DNA of 64,000 nucleotides from Ramazzottius varieornatus (Eukaryota; Tardigrada; Eutardigrada; Parachela; Ramazzottiidae). The translations under genes and the position numbers were made by a program. The notes beneath the pieces are model-generated. The model saw only the letters and a program-made list of their open reading frames with translations, made no database searches and had not been told where the DNA came from. The stretch covers positions 414,793-478,792 of the forward strand of contig BDGG01000004.1 of assembly GCA_001949185.1 (NCBI GenBank), in the 5' to 3' direction. This document shows, piece by piece, positions 1 through 17,896 of the stretch. Numbering within the stretch: position 1 is the first letter of the stretch; the number at the start of each line of letters is the position of its first letter.

Positions 1-1278
1 GATCGCTTTCAACCGTGCATCATGCTGCAAAGGGGTCAGGTTGGAACTGTGGGTTGTACTTGGGTCAATCAGATGTGCGGGAAAAGGTGGTGGGGCATTG
101 ATGGAGACGAGGATAGGGTCGCTAGTGTGCATCGTCACTTCCTGGTGAAACGGATCGTTCAGGTGCAGGGTGGTAAGACTAGTTTTCCCACTTGATGGAA
201 CGGCTTCATCGTCGGCTTTAGCAACTTCCTGCGTACCTTTCCTGCTTCTGCGTTGGGATTCTTTGGCATCCGTAGCCGAAGCTCGATCTGCTCGAGGGTC
301 TTTGAGTTGTCCAGGCTCTGCTGGTCCATCTTTATATTCATCGAAATCACTGAAACCTTCCACGTACGTATCGGTAATCTGGACAACCAAAAATATAAGC
401 TCATATACCTGATTCCGAGCGCGACATGTCTCATAAAGCTGCCGGTCTTTGCATCAGGCCAAGGCAGTCCGGTCAGCTTGCGGAACCGGGCGGTGGACAA
501 CAGATCTGGTCGGGGGTTACTTACGTACGAAAAACGGCTCGTAGCTCACTGGGTTCGATGATGTGCCGTGTAGTGACCCTCGTTTCCCTTCAGTGTCACG
601 GCCCGTATCTGCATTCTGAAGCCCACGTTCTGCGTCGTTAGCTTCGCCATCAAATTCGGTTCCGATTCTCGCAGTTCGGTTACCCGCTGAATCTGATTCA
701 AGTTTCCCCGTTCTCCCGTACTTCTGCGCTTCGGAGACGGACACCAGGTTCTGTCGCAGTGATCTTTCTAGTTTGGAGTGCAGCTTAGCATTAGGGTCTC
801 GTTTTACATGGACGCCCGATTTCGAGCGCGTGGGCTTAACATGTTCTGGCCTTGCATATGGTGAGCGGCAGACTGGCTTAACTAATTGTTCTTCACTTCG
901 CGAAGAGCCATCCAACACCTCAGCCGGTAGCTCTGCATGAATTGCGTAAATCTCTTGAAGACTTTTCTTGTCCAGTTTCCAAGGTCGGTGGGGCTTGTGT
1001 ATCCCTCCATGCTTCACAAGGGCAGCCTTTAGAAGTTCGGGCGAAATGGCGGTGAACATCTCGCTGCCCTGCCGATGACGTTGCCGTTTCCCGTTATCGT
1101 GGTGCGGATGATGGTGTTTGTGCGAATACAGTTGCGAGGGACCATGCTCACGCTGCCGCTGGGTCTTGCTGTTGGCGTAAAAGGTATGTCTGATGTGGTC
1201 ATGGCGCACTTTGTTGACTGTATCAAGTTCGTCATCTCTGATACACTCGCAATCATCATTAAGCCGGCAGTGTTCCAT
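1..1278 (-). CDS. Unknown protein, 5' two exons, runs off left edge
   Basis: I do not recognise this protein. Exon 1 is complement(529..1278), starting at an ATG at 1276-1278. Exon 2 is complement(1..378) and stays open to the window edge. The 150-bp intron has donor GTACGTAAGT and acceptor TTGTCCAG, and both sides are phase 0, so the reading frame is continuous for at least 376 residues. The N-terminus has a His/Arg-rich stretch (HKHHHPHHD). It is followed by a basic, probably helical segment (SPELLKAALVKHGG, KKSLQEIYAIH) and then a polar Ser/Arg/Glu-rich region. I see no signal peptide, membrane segment or known catalytic motif. The 750-nt open first exon and the clean phase match across the intron support a real gene. 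The function is unknown and the 3' end is missing. Confidence 0.6.
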
Positions 1279-1416
1279 AATTCAATTTGTCCAGAGCCTG
1301 CACAACGTCAAACACGACGTACCGTATGCTCTAGCCTCACAGCTAACGGGAAGTTGCACAGCAACAGAGCCACTTTTAAATCTGGACAGATTTTCAGTGT
1401 GCTTTCAGCCAAATAG

Positions 1417-1776
1417 GTTCGCTCCGCTGCCAAAGTTCCCCGGATGACGGCAAGCGAAGTCGACGAGATTTCTCAAGCACGAAGTATCGGTGGTTCGCGG
1501 CGGTTCGAGATGAGTCCATCCAACAGAGCCTTGACACTTCTCACAGTGGCCGTGCTGATCTTTTGGACACCGAACACGTATGCTACCACTTGGTCTACTT
1601 CCACAAGTAGACATTGGAACATACCCGTCTTCGCCATTCAGACTTCGATGGTGTACACGATTTCATGGCTGAACCCGATTTTGTTTTATTCGGCGCTTGA
1701 CAAGCTGCGAGCCGTTGTTGATCATATATGCTTTCGAATCATTGAAAATACCGCGATAGAATTTGCGCAACTTTGA
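1417..1776 (+). CDS. Rhodopsin-like GPCR, C-terminal exon (TM6-TM7) or remnant
   Basis: The translation shows the C-terminal part of a class A G-protein-coupled receptor. A basic, polar intracellular-loop-3 end (GGSRRFEMSPSNRA) leads into a hydrophobic TM6 with FWTP, the usual [CF]WxP switch. A short outer loop follows, then TM7 with SWLNPILFYS, which matches NPxxY, and a helix-8-like tail (ALDKLRAVV) before the stop. The frame is closed by a TAG at 1414-1416, so the exon probably starts just after it at a weak AG acceptor. An internal ATG lies at 1444. TM1-TM5 are not in the window. They would have to lie to the left, with the minus-strand gene nested in an intron, or this is an orphaned fragment. 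The ligand class cannot be told. Confidence 0.5.
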   Translation, partial: VRSAAKVPRMTASEVDEISQARSIGGSRRFEMSPSNRALTLLTVAVLIFWTPNTYATTWSTSTSRHWNIPVFAIQTSMVYTISWLNPILFYSALDKLRAVVDHICFRIIENTAIEFAQL

Positions 1777-2333
1777 GACCGGAGAGGAGTAGACTTTCAG
1801 GAACGAACACGATTATTCGACCATTTGGACTTCTACCCATATTATACAGTTGGACAGATATCGCAATACGGATCGATGCGAACTTCGGCATTGCGGACCA
1901 TGGCAGCGGTAAACAATGGAACCGCTCAACCACGGCGCGCGGAATCTTTATATTGCGCGAGTCTGTAACCAAACGTTGAAATGCGTGAAAATTATTTTCG
2001 CCTTGACTGTCAGACAAGCGGACGTGCTGGAAATGTAGTTCAGAGAGACTTCGGAGTGATAGGGGCTTTGAAGGACGGCAGTCCACATAGGAAAAAAACA
2101 ACAAATATGCACTCTCACGTTCTTCAGCAGACTATAAAGCCTAGCTGTCACGCTCACTCCTTCCATGGTTTCGCCATGCGAGATACCTACTTCAACAGTT
2201 TCGGCGGTTGTATTTAAACAGCCACAGTTTCATCATGTCCTTCAGCGAAATACAGTAATACGATTAGCTGCAAGTTTTCCCTCTCCCGTAAAGTTGTCGG
2301 AGAACTACCAGACCCCTTTCGCGGGCCGACATA
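1777..2333. other. Intergenic, no supported gene
   Basis: This 557-bp stretch separates the GPCR exon from the exonuclease start. Short open frames on both strands lack recognisable motifs. It presumably contains the exonuclease 5' UTR and promoter, but no clear TATA or initiator can be assigned. Confidence 0.4.
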
Positions 2334-3319
2334 ATGGACTATGTAGTGGTGATTGATTTCGAAGCAACATGCGACGTGGGTCAGAGAATCGGTCAGCACG
2401 TCAACCAGATCATTGAATTTGGAGCCGCTCTGGTCAATGTCCAAACTCAGCAAATCGTAAGTTCAAAATCTTGCTAGGAAGACGTACGCTGTGCTGTCTG
2501 TTAGCAGGCGGAACCTGCATAGCTTCTCGCCTTTCTTTTCTTTTTTTCTTACAGGAAAGTACATTTCACAAGTACTGTCAGCCGAGCGGCACTTTGCGGA
2601 TTCTCAGCCAGTACTGCATGAACTTGACAGGTGTTATACAAGCCAACGTCGATAGCGCACCGCAGTTTCCGGAAGTTCTTCGTAGTTTCGAGGAGTGGCT
2701 GCTGGAACATCGGCTTTCGCCAAACCCAGACAGCAGCGTTTCGTATATGTCGAGACGAACGGTGACATTCCGATGGATCTTGGCGTCTGACTCGTAAGTG
2801 TTATATTCAACAGAGATTCATTTCATGCACGTATCCAGCTTACGAGCCTTTCTTAAAGTTGAAGCGATATATTACCTCTAATACTGTTCATGCGGATGTC
2901 AATGTAGGATGTATGATTACACCATCTATCTGTACAACGAATGCAAACTGAACAATATTCCTTATCCATCGTATGCACATCGAATTCTGACCATCGGGTC
3001 TCTCTTCAAGAACAATTACCTTCACGTCCCAGCGAGAACACGAATGCCAAATGGATTGGCCAGAATGCTTGAGCACATGGATATGGAGTTCGAGGGCCGT
3101 CGTCACTCGGCACTTGATGACGCTTGGAATTTGGCGCGTATAGTTGTTCGCATGGTGCAGGAGGGGCACCGGTATTCGTTGCGAGCAACTATAGAGGTCT
3201 TGCCAGACCATCAGCAGTATTCGAACCATAGCATGCCGAACTCATGCGGCTACGTCGACTTGTTGGAACGGGAAATGGAGGACGCGTTGGACCGCATGTT
3301 CTCTCATAGATTCTTTTAG
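2334..3319 (+). CDS. ERI-1/3'hExo-like DEDDh 3'-5' exonuclease
   Basis: This encodes a 257-residue single-domain exoribonuclease of the ERI1/ERI2/ERI3 group, which trims 3' ends of small RNAs, histone mRNA or rRNA. The exons are 2334..2456, 2555..2793 and 2908..3319, all with GT-AG borders and matching phases (0, then 2). Exo I is VVIDFEATCD, with catalytic D8 and E10. Exo II ends in the WILASDSMYDY segment with D120. Exo III is GRRHSALDD, with H187 and D192, the H-x4-D of DEDDh enzymes. After exo II, the YLYNECKLNNIPYPSYA segment and the NGLARMLEHMDM helix match the family closely. The ATG at 2334 is only seven codons before the catalytic Asp. No SAP or zinc-finger domain is present, so it resembles the short ERI3-type proteins. 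Paralogue identity is not resolved. Confidence 0.88.
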
Positions 3320-6300
3320 CTAAACTAAATCAGACACCAACTTGCATACCCATACGCGGTGTACTCCACTTTGCTTCCACGCAATTTTTCCATAAAAAAA
3401 GAGAACCCACCCGGAAGCTTGAGAAGCGGAAAATACGCGGTGTAAGCTGAAAACTGTGTCCAAGATTCTTGTTTTTCGTGCTACACGTCATGACCCAAGC
3501 TACATGTAATTTCGGAATTTGGAATTACTCAGTTTTTCATAGGTGCTGAGTTACGTGGCATTGTACTGTAGATCGTACAAAACGTTCGGCTTTGGAGGAT
3601 CGGAAGTGTGTGGCGCCACCTTTGAAAGCCCAGCTTGCGATAGAGTTTGATGGAATTCTCATGAACTGTGAGAGGAACGGTTACGCCGACGAAGTACCTG
3701 TCAAGGCTGTCATATGTCCATTCAAAAAGGTGCTTAAAATTAAATCTGAATCGGTACTGTTGTCGACGTCGACAATCTGACTTTTCTTGGCGCCGTAGCT
3801 CGAGCAGCGAGAAGCGCGGCGTCCGCCGCCGACTCAGCGTGTTAAAGTTACGTGTTCGACCAAATTACCGAAAAAAGACATTTTCTGTATCGATCGTCGC
3901 TCTACCACATGAGACCACATCTACATACTGCCATTGAAGTATGTACATTGCCACCATCGTACTTTCGCTTTCGCTGCAAAAATTGTATTGAGAAGAGCCA
4001 CACATATCGGCACGTTTACTTGGCACATTTTATCTCTTTATAAACAGGCCCTACTCAACGTACGGCAGTTATCCGCTAGCTTGGCCGGCTACTTGTCCGT
4101 CTTTGTCTCTTGAGCTTTTTCACCTTGTACCAACAACATTATCACTTTTCCTCTCCACCGCACTACCGGCTGAACACATAATGTAACCTCGGCCATGATA
4201 TCTCTCTATTACGACTTGTAAAACTCCTTTTTCAACCGTGTTATTCACCGCGCTTCTGTCAGATGGTCAATCAGCTGTGATACCTTTCCCCTACTGTGAT
4301 GACAACATTATGATACTTTCCAAAATTGATACCCGAAATTTTATTGGACCCATTGAAAATCTTCGTATCTGGGTGGTAAGTAAAACTAATCATAGAGAAG
4401 CACTATAAAGCAGCCGAAAGTACCGGAACTATCGTAGAAGAATTCCGCATATAGTGTACCGTACTTTCTTCTACGCACGACGGTGGAATATCTCGAAGAA
4501 AATGTGTAGAAAAGTTTGCGGTGTATTTTTGGGAAAACATTTGCATATTGTTCAATGAAGCGTTGATGGATGCCTGGTCTTAATGGTATCCTGTGATGAA
4601 TGTACACACATCCGTCACACTCCAGACTGGACTAAATCTGGGACAGTGGCACAAACTCGATAACTGAGATGCCGGCACCGCTTTCGCTTGCTTTCACGTT
4701 TTGCATATTTTACATGCCGTAAAAGAGGCCGGCTGACTTTCTTCAACGTCTCCTGTTCTCGAAACGGGAACACGTTTGGGTTCCGTCAGCTGTCGTATTT
4801 ACTCATCCGATTACTTCCACTTGCGGGATTTGAGATCATTCGGTTATCAGAAGCGGTCTCTTTTTCCCCTGTGCACGCACTGACGTCACTGTCATTCTAC
4901 AAACCCGCTCTAAAATCTTTTATTTTGACAAGCCTGAAGAACTCGTCGTGATTTACGACGGACACTTTCTCTTTCATCATCCTTTTCTCACTTGGATCAT
5001 CATATTCCTAAAGACTTTGAAAGTAAAGCTGATGATTATCACTTACATTACTCATAAATTAAGCGACAGTTGTGTCACACAAAAGAGGATAAAAAACTAG
5101 AGTAAACTGTCAAAGCGCTGTTACGAGTCGAATAGTAATGTTCCCTTCAGGCTAATATGTTCGTCTGTTTTCCTTTGATCGAACAATTTCCGTCCCCACA
5201 CAAAACTTACAAAAATGCAGCTGTTGAAGCATGAAGCGAATTTCTCCTGTCAATACACTGACGTCTGCTGGGTGCATGCCACGAACGAGCAGTAAGTAAA
5301 CACCGGTCATTGCTTGTGCATGCCGTAATGTCTTGTCTTGTGTATACTTTAATTGACTTTCGGCTTTTTTGGTCCATTCAATCTCCTCGCAAATATCTCA
5401 TCCAGCCAAATCGTTCTGCAAAGAATATTACTTCTTCAGTCAATTAAGCACAGCGGGTGGGCAATGTACAGAGAATGAAGAAGAGCACATCAACTGGTCG
5501 TCGACCCTCAGTCCGAATTAGCATAATATTCAAGGCATGCTGGATATGTGCAGTGATCATATGTTTTTCCTATTGATGACAATGTACCGAAAGCATGGTG
5601 CTCTTCCTTCCATGCATATCGAAATGTTGACGGACGCCTTATCGACATGTCGCAGTGCAAATGGCGGTGGGGAGGTCTCCGTCTGCTGCTAAAAGCTTTT
5701 GAGCTTTGTTGTGTCGATGATGATGAGAGGGGTTTATTTAGTGGAGGAGACTACAGCGCTGAGGGTAATACAGTGTCGTGGCCTTGCAGTGGCGCGATAA
5801 GTCGCTCGTGTTTGTATATTGGTTCGTTGCCTTACTGACGGCTTACACTTTCGGCGACTCGATATAGCCACCTATTTTTCCCGCCGGCTAACGCAGCTAG
5901 ACCACCTTCGACTTGATCAACGTTGATCGGACGAGATCACAGCCTCGATTTTTACGAAGATACCCATATCATTTCCATACGAAGGTTTTCCATCAAAGTT
6001 CGAACGAAGGGAAACTAAGCTTGCTCTTTCACTAGGCCAGACATCGTGAAGAACCAACCTTTCCTTTTCCAGAACCAACCTTCGAAACTCTTCCTAAAAA
6101 ATTCGCTGTCTCCATCCCTACATTTCTTTATCGAACTCACGCTTTCGTAGTGTAAGTTCAGGTTTTCAGCGCAATGAAGACTTGCATAAGCATGTAATCT
6201 ATCGATCATGGATCCATTTTGCTACGGTTTCTGCAAAATGTCGCGCAGCATCAGTACTTCCCTGTTGTCGTTTCCCTTTTTTAGGACAACAGACTACCTC

Positions 6301-7514
6301 ATTTGCACATCCAAAAATAACCCCCACATATTTTATAAGCTACCCTATTTGAATAATTTAATTATAAAGCAATCGTTCTGCAGTTTAGCTGACATTTCCG
6401 TGTGCTGTTATGAAACGCTGTAACTGATGAGCGAGTTAAATAAAGTAGTAATCAACACTTGACGGCGACAGCGCTTATTCAGCCATACCAACTGCACATG
6501 ATATTCCCCCACCACCGACTCAAAAGTTAAAACTCATCCTTGAGTAAGCATAAACATGTTACGAAAGCAAATTGATCGTGAAGTATCCCCGAGAAGTCCT
6601 CTCGTCGCTTCCAACCATTGCCAACTGATCAGCATCTCTTATCCTTCGTCAAAGCTAGTTATGATGATCTTCAAGATGCATTCTGTCCTTCGTAACATTT
6701 ATGAACTTGTGATAGCTAGACAGTTCGGGTGGATTAAATCATGAACGGACACATTCCCGCGGTGAGAAATCACAGCTGTTCTTTTTCGGTACGTCCTTCT
6801 GTGTAACTGTGTTGCTTTTTAGAGGGATGACGTGGGGAGTTAGTTTATACCATTGAGTCGAAAATGACTTGTGTCGGCACAGTTGGACATATTCTCAAGG
6901 GAATATGGAGCGAGTAATCGTTAAAGAAAACAGCTGTTACGCAGTGTGTGTTTTTTCTTCCATTATCAAAGCCCGATATACTCCTTCGATGTGCTGTTTG
7001 ATCGGTAATCGGAGTCTTGGTAAACAACTTAAAAATAAGAACTCTGCAATATTGTATAGACGGTCCTTCAACGTAGGCTATGACCCCGCAAGCTCTTGTA
7101 CTAAATTCTGGCCGTGCAGTGCATTCTTGGGTAACCCAGACGTGTATTACTGCTGCGTCCCAAAATTTTAGCAGACTGCAGCTGACTACTTCTGATTTGG
7201 TTGCGAAACCTGTTCAGAACTTCTGTCTTTATGGTATGATTTCGGAGAAAGACTGAAGATTACTCATACAGACGATGTGCGTTTTTCAAATCAACCATAT
7301 ACTTACCATTCGTTGTCAGAGCGAAAGCTAAGTGCGAGCTGACTCACAATGATTCAACCCTGGATGTACTCTAATGTTACAGTTTTGAGAAATCCTTTCC
7401 AAGCAGATTTAAGAGAAAGTAAGACAGCAGGCCTTTTCATACTTGAGTCAGCTCATTACGACCATCTTGATAGCTTGGTCATGCTCTGACAACCGGACAT
7501 TTTAGTTGTACCAT

Positions 7515-7547
7515 TTCCTTCCTTACTTTCCTTCCTTCCTTCCTTCC
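7515..7547. repeat. CCTT microsatellite
   Basis: An interrupted run of CTTC/CCTT units ends in four uninterrupted copies. It is an ordinary short tandem repeat in noncoding DNA. Confidence 0.85.
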
Positions 7548-9022
7548 GAATTTTGCCGCTATATTTAACTCTGTTGTATTACTTGGAACTTCGGTCTAGT
7601 AAACGACGTGGCAGGCAGGCAGCCTTTGCATTTTGTAACGCCGCTTAACGAGGCCGTTGCGGAGATTAAGCTCTGGCGTTGGCGGGAAAAAAGGCAGTGG
7701 CAGACATGTTTACAGCTGCTTTCCATCCTTCAACTGCCGCCACGGATGCATAATGTGCTCTTCTGCGCATCTTCCACTTGTATCTTTCTTGCTCTTCTTC
7801 TTCGCTCCCAGGGCAACTTGAGCTCATAGCCAGCTGAGCTCATTTTCCCAGTGCATCGTTTTCGAAACGCTAAAGCGTGTCGCCAGTATGTCTAGCACAA
7901 CTCTCCAGTGCTGACTTCCTTCTTTTCACTGAGCTTTCTCTCCGTCGGTGTTACGACGTAGAAGACATAGTTATGTGCCAGATGCGTTGTGGGACAGGAA
8001 GAAGCCTAGTCTTTGGATAGACGTCCCGGAAAGCTTACTCCCTTGAATTATCGAAATTGCTTCCGGCAACTTGACACATTACCGCGACGTTTATTGTCTG
8101 TCTTCAGTGAGCCGGTTATCGTAATCTCTGAAGCCATTCTGCAATCTCTTTCGGGTTCCTTCATCTTTTTCGCCTATTGTGTGTACGATCCTTTAGAACT
8201 AGGAGTCCAGCGCGAACTTGGTAAGATCCGACGAACCTGTCATTCCTCCTAAACTTTTGAATAATGACGTAGACCTTAGAGATTGCTCTCCGATTATCTC
8301 TCAGCTCCCAGCTCCTAAAATTCAACTCGAGTCTTTCTTAGACACAGCATTCGAATTTTTTGGTAAAGACTGATGCTTTTTTTCTCGAGATTTGTGTATG
8401 ACCAATCTCAGCTCCGTTTCTTAGCTTCTGGAAAGTTGACCGACGCGAGCTGTTTTTTGAGGGACTAACTTGTAACACGGAAAGTTTTCCGGGATGCGGA
8501 TTTTGCGTAGCTGCGATGATTATTTTCGACTGTTTTTGGGGATTCAGAGCTGATGGTAATATTTTGCTGTCAGTGGTAGAAAGGCGGAAGCGAGGTAGAG
8601 CTCCGTGGCATCTTGGCCCGCATAACGATGCTGAGCCCGTTTCGTGTAATGACATCCGAAAGTCCTATATTTCAAGCTTCCGCACTTCACAGAGAAGCCG
8701 GCATCGCATCTATCACTTTCATGCAAATGCCAACTCGCTGATGTTAGGCTTAGTCAGTCACGCGTAGGATCTCGCTGACTAAACTATTTTTTCCCAGAAA
8801 ATAATACTGACACAACCCAATCAGCAATTCACGGGGGACCAACGCTTGCCAAAAAACTGATTTGCTGCAAATCTCAACGCCTTCATACTGGACGGCACTT
8901 TATCTTTCTGAGACACTCCATCCATTCATCATAGTAAGAAAGGCTAGCCGAAGAACCAGACCGGAAATCACAACTGTCGAGCTTACTTTTTTTCAAAAGA
9001 TAAATGAAATTAAGACCTAACG

Positions 9023-9084
9023 TCACAAAGAAATCATAGCGAAAATAAGACTTTCACAAAGAAATCATAGCGAAAATAAGATTT
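9023..9084. repeat. 31-bp direct tandem duplication
   Basis: Two adjacent copies of a 31-bp unit begin at 9023 and 9054. Each starts TCACAAAGAAATCATAGCG and they differ only at the last few bases. The near identity indicates a recent duplication. It lies about 400 bp upstream of the kinase start codon. Confidence 0.9.
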
Positions 9085-9492
9085 GTGGAAAAGTTTGAAA
9101 TTGCCCTCCTTGGTGTAGTGAAGTATCGGGAACTGTCCTAATGCTGGATCGCTACCGGCATTTCCTCTTGGTTGGTTCTGAGGTGACTTTCTGGGGGTTT
9201 GTTTTTGTTGTTGCCATGCGAAGATTCGAAAGTTTAGAACCTAGCTGTCCTTCCTTGGAAGTTAATTTAGCCGAGTTCGGTTTCGAATTCGAGTGTTAAC
9301 TGTTAAGAAAAACTTGATATTTGTATACTCACTACTTTCATCCTTTGATTCTGATCTTTTGAATTTGCAGATGACAAGGACCCTTTGATTCCCTTATTAA
9401 AGACCAAGACATATTCCCAACTCAAACTGATTGACTGACGACCCAACTGGGATCCTAGTGCCTTCGGCGGTGTCCCGCTCTAAAGCTCGAAA

Positions 9493-14019
<4,527 letters not shown>

Positions 14020-16749
14020 TGAAGATGCCGGTGCTTTTTCTGTTGGTACTTCACTCTGTGCATGGTTTTTTCACTGCTGCCGCCCCCCTTTACTTGATAT
14101 TCTATCACTCGTACAGTTCTATTTCTTCAGCTTTTTCTGTGAAGGTTCATGTTCTCCCGACTCTTATTTGTACCGGTGAGAAGAGGGGCTTGTTTGAATC
14201 TGTACACAATACAGGGTATTTTGTTCTGAGTGTCAAAGTGCTTTCTGCTCCCTGAACGTGTATTGATGGCTACAGTGAGTAAGCGCTGCAACGTCAACGA
14301 TTTCAGTACGAGTACGCCATAAAAAAATCATCTTTCCGTATGGATGAAAATCAGAGTTGTGGCACAGTGGAAAAGTGACAGAGTTCAGTGCGTTGTAACA
14401 AAGGCTTGATATTCCCATATCCAACCGGGAACCCAAGACCTATAACTGTGAGTAGCAACATCTACAGTAGATAGTCATGAGCTAAATCAGAGAAGGCCGA
14501 AAAAATCAAACCGACTACATCGAACGAGATACTCTGTATGCAACGCTGTCAGCTTCGTGAGTTATTCGACTGGACTGCACCCATGGAATCGCCACAAGTA
14601 ACAACAGAAGCGCATGAAATCTCCGACTCTGTAACAAGATGAAGCTGATCAGTTGAATGTGTGTTCAACTGAATTCCTTCATACGACCAATTTTGATGAC
14701 TCCACCACAACTTGTTTCTGAGATCGGACCTGTGATACTAGATGCTGGTATCCTGTGCGGATTTTTCAAAGCCACAAAAAATTCAGCAGTAGGTGCATGT
14801 TATGGGTCCAGGATGAGCTATGGATAAGCACTTTCAGCTCCTGCGAAACTATTCGCTTTTCAACTGCCCACCACAAAATTCTTACTTCTTTCCCGTATTT
14901 TTTACAATAAGACATCGTTGTTTTGCCATACGGGAGCCACATGCATCGTTCGTTTTCAGGGACCACATTGGGGCTGCCTGATGCCTCTGGACAGATCCTT
15001 GCGTCACGCAGATAGTATGTTGCAACAGCACAGCGGGAAGTTTTATCCTTAAGTGGCTGATCTTTGGTACACGTGTACGTACGGTCGATATGCACATGCG
15101 TGTTTAGCTCAACATCTTGGGCACGCGACGGGAAGCGCTTCGTACAGGTTTAGACCACGGATCTGCCATGGTTAATGTTTTCCCGGAGGTCCTGAATTTC
15201 GCTAGGGATGCCCTTAAGTTGAGGACTGTACTGTAGTGAAAAAGTGCACATTTCGAGCTGGAATACAGTGTGACTTCTAGAACCGTAGTACATTATGTCA
15301 TGGCTAACGTAGAACGGGGAGATGGTTTCGACCCTCAAGTGGAGCATCTGTCTTCCGCTCGCTGGTTGCAGATCACTACTTTGGGATCCAATTCCCTATT
15401 GCCAACCCCTACATGGAATCACAAAGGCTCGTAGACCGTTGTACATTGCCGTAAATTTTCTTTGAGTGTAATCGTGAACAACTCTCACTGAACTTCCGGC
15501 AATGAAGAGATCTCAGCTGTTTCGCATCGTTCAATATCATCCACAGGAGATCTCTAAAATTAGGAAAGAGTGTGAAGAACATAAAATTGCTTTACGGATG
15601 AAAAATGTGTCAACCAAATGCTTAAGCCAGGGCATTTCAGTTCGAATTTGATCAGCTCGGTTACTATGCGAGTTACCGGACTGCCTACCAAATCTTCCAA
15701 ACTAGGTCACCGTTATGAAACGATATTTTCGCGATTAGATCAACTCAGCCACGCTTCCGATCTGAAGATTTGAAGTACAGGGTGTTTTAGTCTTGGGAAT
15801 GATTTCTTGTTCGTGGAATTTCCTTGCATGGCTGATCTCGGTTCTATTGATAGAAGAGGAAGCTATTGCTCTGGCTGCTGTCGTGATAACGGTTGGCAAG
15901 AGCTGTTTGCGTTATGGCGGGGGGCTTACTGTCTCGTTCTACCGAACTTGGCTCCTACTAGTTTTGAACTTGAGGGTCGATCCGAAGTTCTGAACAATTA
16001 GAGCCACCTCAGCCCATAGAGTACCATTCTTTACTCTTCGCGACTTTCTGAGATGCCCGCATTTAAACCGAGTAAGGTTGAAGGATACGGCTGCCATAAG
16101 AGTAAGAGTTGTTTTCTGGATGTTTAGCCCTGTGAGCTGGCTGAAGGCAGCGACGCGTTAAACCACAGCCGAGAGAGTAGGGATGGTTATTGCCGTAAGC
16201 GGGTGGAGATTTCCCTGTGGACGGACGTTTATTCAGGCAATCAGCGAACGCCTTTCACTCCGAACTTTCTGTACAGATGGATATACACGACAGGGTGGAT
16301 GTGCCATCGATCGCAGCGCTTAATATAAGAGCATTCGGCTCAAGTCTTGATTCAATTACTGTTACGTCACTAACACCCTTTCTACCGTGGCGATTTACCC
16401 GAGATACAAGAAACAGTGGTTTGACGTCACGTTGTGCTGGCGACAAAAGATGAGCTTTTTGTCTGGGCTGTTAGACGACCCGTCTCAGCCAACCTGACGC
16501 AGCAATCACTGTGGTTGAGATACACTGCCTCCAAGGAAAAACCGACCCCCCTACTCTTTCGCTCAAAAATTCATGACTTTAGACCCGACACTCTGATTTC
16601 TAAACTTGGAAGTGATCCTTGATGCTCACTGTTTGTTCAACGCGATCACGTGACTTTCCGAAAAGGCGATCAACGAATCAACCGGTATGGTAAAGTTCGC
16701 CATCATCGAAAAATAACGTACTTTTGGAGCTGTATTTGTACAGAAGCTG

Positions 16750-17025
16750 TACAGGTACAGTCCGGTCGCTGGGAATCTGGAAAAAAATTTTCGATTTCAA
16801 AATGGGCAAATCATGTGAAGTTCACGGTACTGCGCGCCATGCCTATACAATCAGGAACCTGCGACTTGATTGTTTGATTACACCCGTCAAAGCACGGTGT
16901 AATATATGTGTTATGTAATTTTGGCCCTGGGCTTGGCCTGCTGTATCGTGAACGAAGAGCGGGCTTCAAACTGGAGTCGAAAACTTTTGTCCAGATTTCG
17001 AGCGACCGGACTGTATCATAGTAGG
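16750..17025. mobile_element. Foldback (MITE-like) element 1
   Basis: Two arms are inverted copies of each other. The left arm, around 16757-16800, contains ACAGTCCGGTCGCTGGGAAT. The right arm, around 16970-17020, reads on the other strand as ACAGTCCGGTCGCTCGAAAT and continues with matching ATCTGGA and TTTTCGA blocks. Arms are about 45 bp and separated by about 170 bp. There is no transposase frame between them, so this is at most a non-autonomous element or old foldback. Target-site duplications were not identified. Confidence 0.65.
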
Positions 17026-17896
17026 TACATGTGTGCAAAACGTGCTTGATTAACCATAGGAGACTCCCAATCGGACGAAAAACAATAAACCTTTCTGCAC
17101 GAAAGGAGAATTTACAGAGAGTCAGAGAGGAAATTTGCGCGAGTTCGACTTTCGTACCCCTTTTTGACCTCTCAGAGCGCTCCAAATTGGAAAACCACAT
17201 GTTAGTAGCAGATGATGCATTCAATTATCTACAGAACTGTGTCAGCCGAACTTGTATCCCAGGTCCTCAACGGGAGCAGATCTGGACAGAGACAGAGGAC
17301 GTTCAAAACTTGACCAGTGGCCGCTCCTATCAGTCATAATGTGAGAGAAGCCTGTTCTGCCCAGTCTTCCTACTCGAACATAAGACCTGGTCTTCTGTTT
17401 TGCTTTACCTCGATGGCCTACAAGATCATCAGCTGATCACTCGTAAGCAGAGCTCAAGAGGGACAAGAGAGCTCGAAGCGTTTTTAGCGCTCATCATTTT
17501 ACGGAGTGTGAGATTGAGACCTCAAACTTTAATTCCTCCTTCCATCCCGTACGTGCGGCCACTATTGAGCCCCGCTTAATAATACACTGTGCTTGCCATT
17601 AGAGATGGAAAAAGTGTGATTTTCAAGAGTCCTTCAAACAGTCTAAAACTAATCATAAGCCCACCATAGCCCAGCCTGCAAAGTGGGTCCAAGCTTTCTC
17701 CCCCACGTGCAGATGCCGTTCTGAGGGTACTGCAACCCTCCGCTTCCATGTATGCATATTGGTGCTGGAAGCCATGACCGCAGTATGTAGCTTGTAAGTA
17801 CCCGTAACAAGCCCGGTCTCGATCTGCAACAAGAAATGAATCCGGTCGAAAGCATGTCGGCCGAATGTTTTGTGAAAACTACTGCTTAATGCTGTT

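Larger units (their letters stand above)
3320..9492. other. 6.2-kb intergenic region, no supported gene
   Basis: No open frame here shows recognisable domains, and all are short enough to occur by chance. The region contains a CCTT microsatellite, a 31-bp tandem duplication and a small 10-bp inverted repeat near 4433-4478. It probably includes the exonuclease 3' UTR and the promoter and 5' UTR of the kinase downstream, but I cannot place a transcription start. Confidence 0.5.

Noticed and set aside
2700-2793. Apparent frameshift in the exonuclease (FVYVETNGD and DGSW readable in other frames)
   Set aside because: The original frame gives WILASDS-MYDYTIYLYNEC across the splice, matching the family around the second catalytic Asp. 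The phases also agree, so the other-frame similarity is chance.
4433-4478. 10-bp inverted repeat CGTAGAAGAA...TTCTTCTACG
   Set aside because: Too short and isolated to call a mobile element or RNA.
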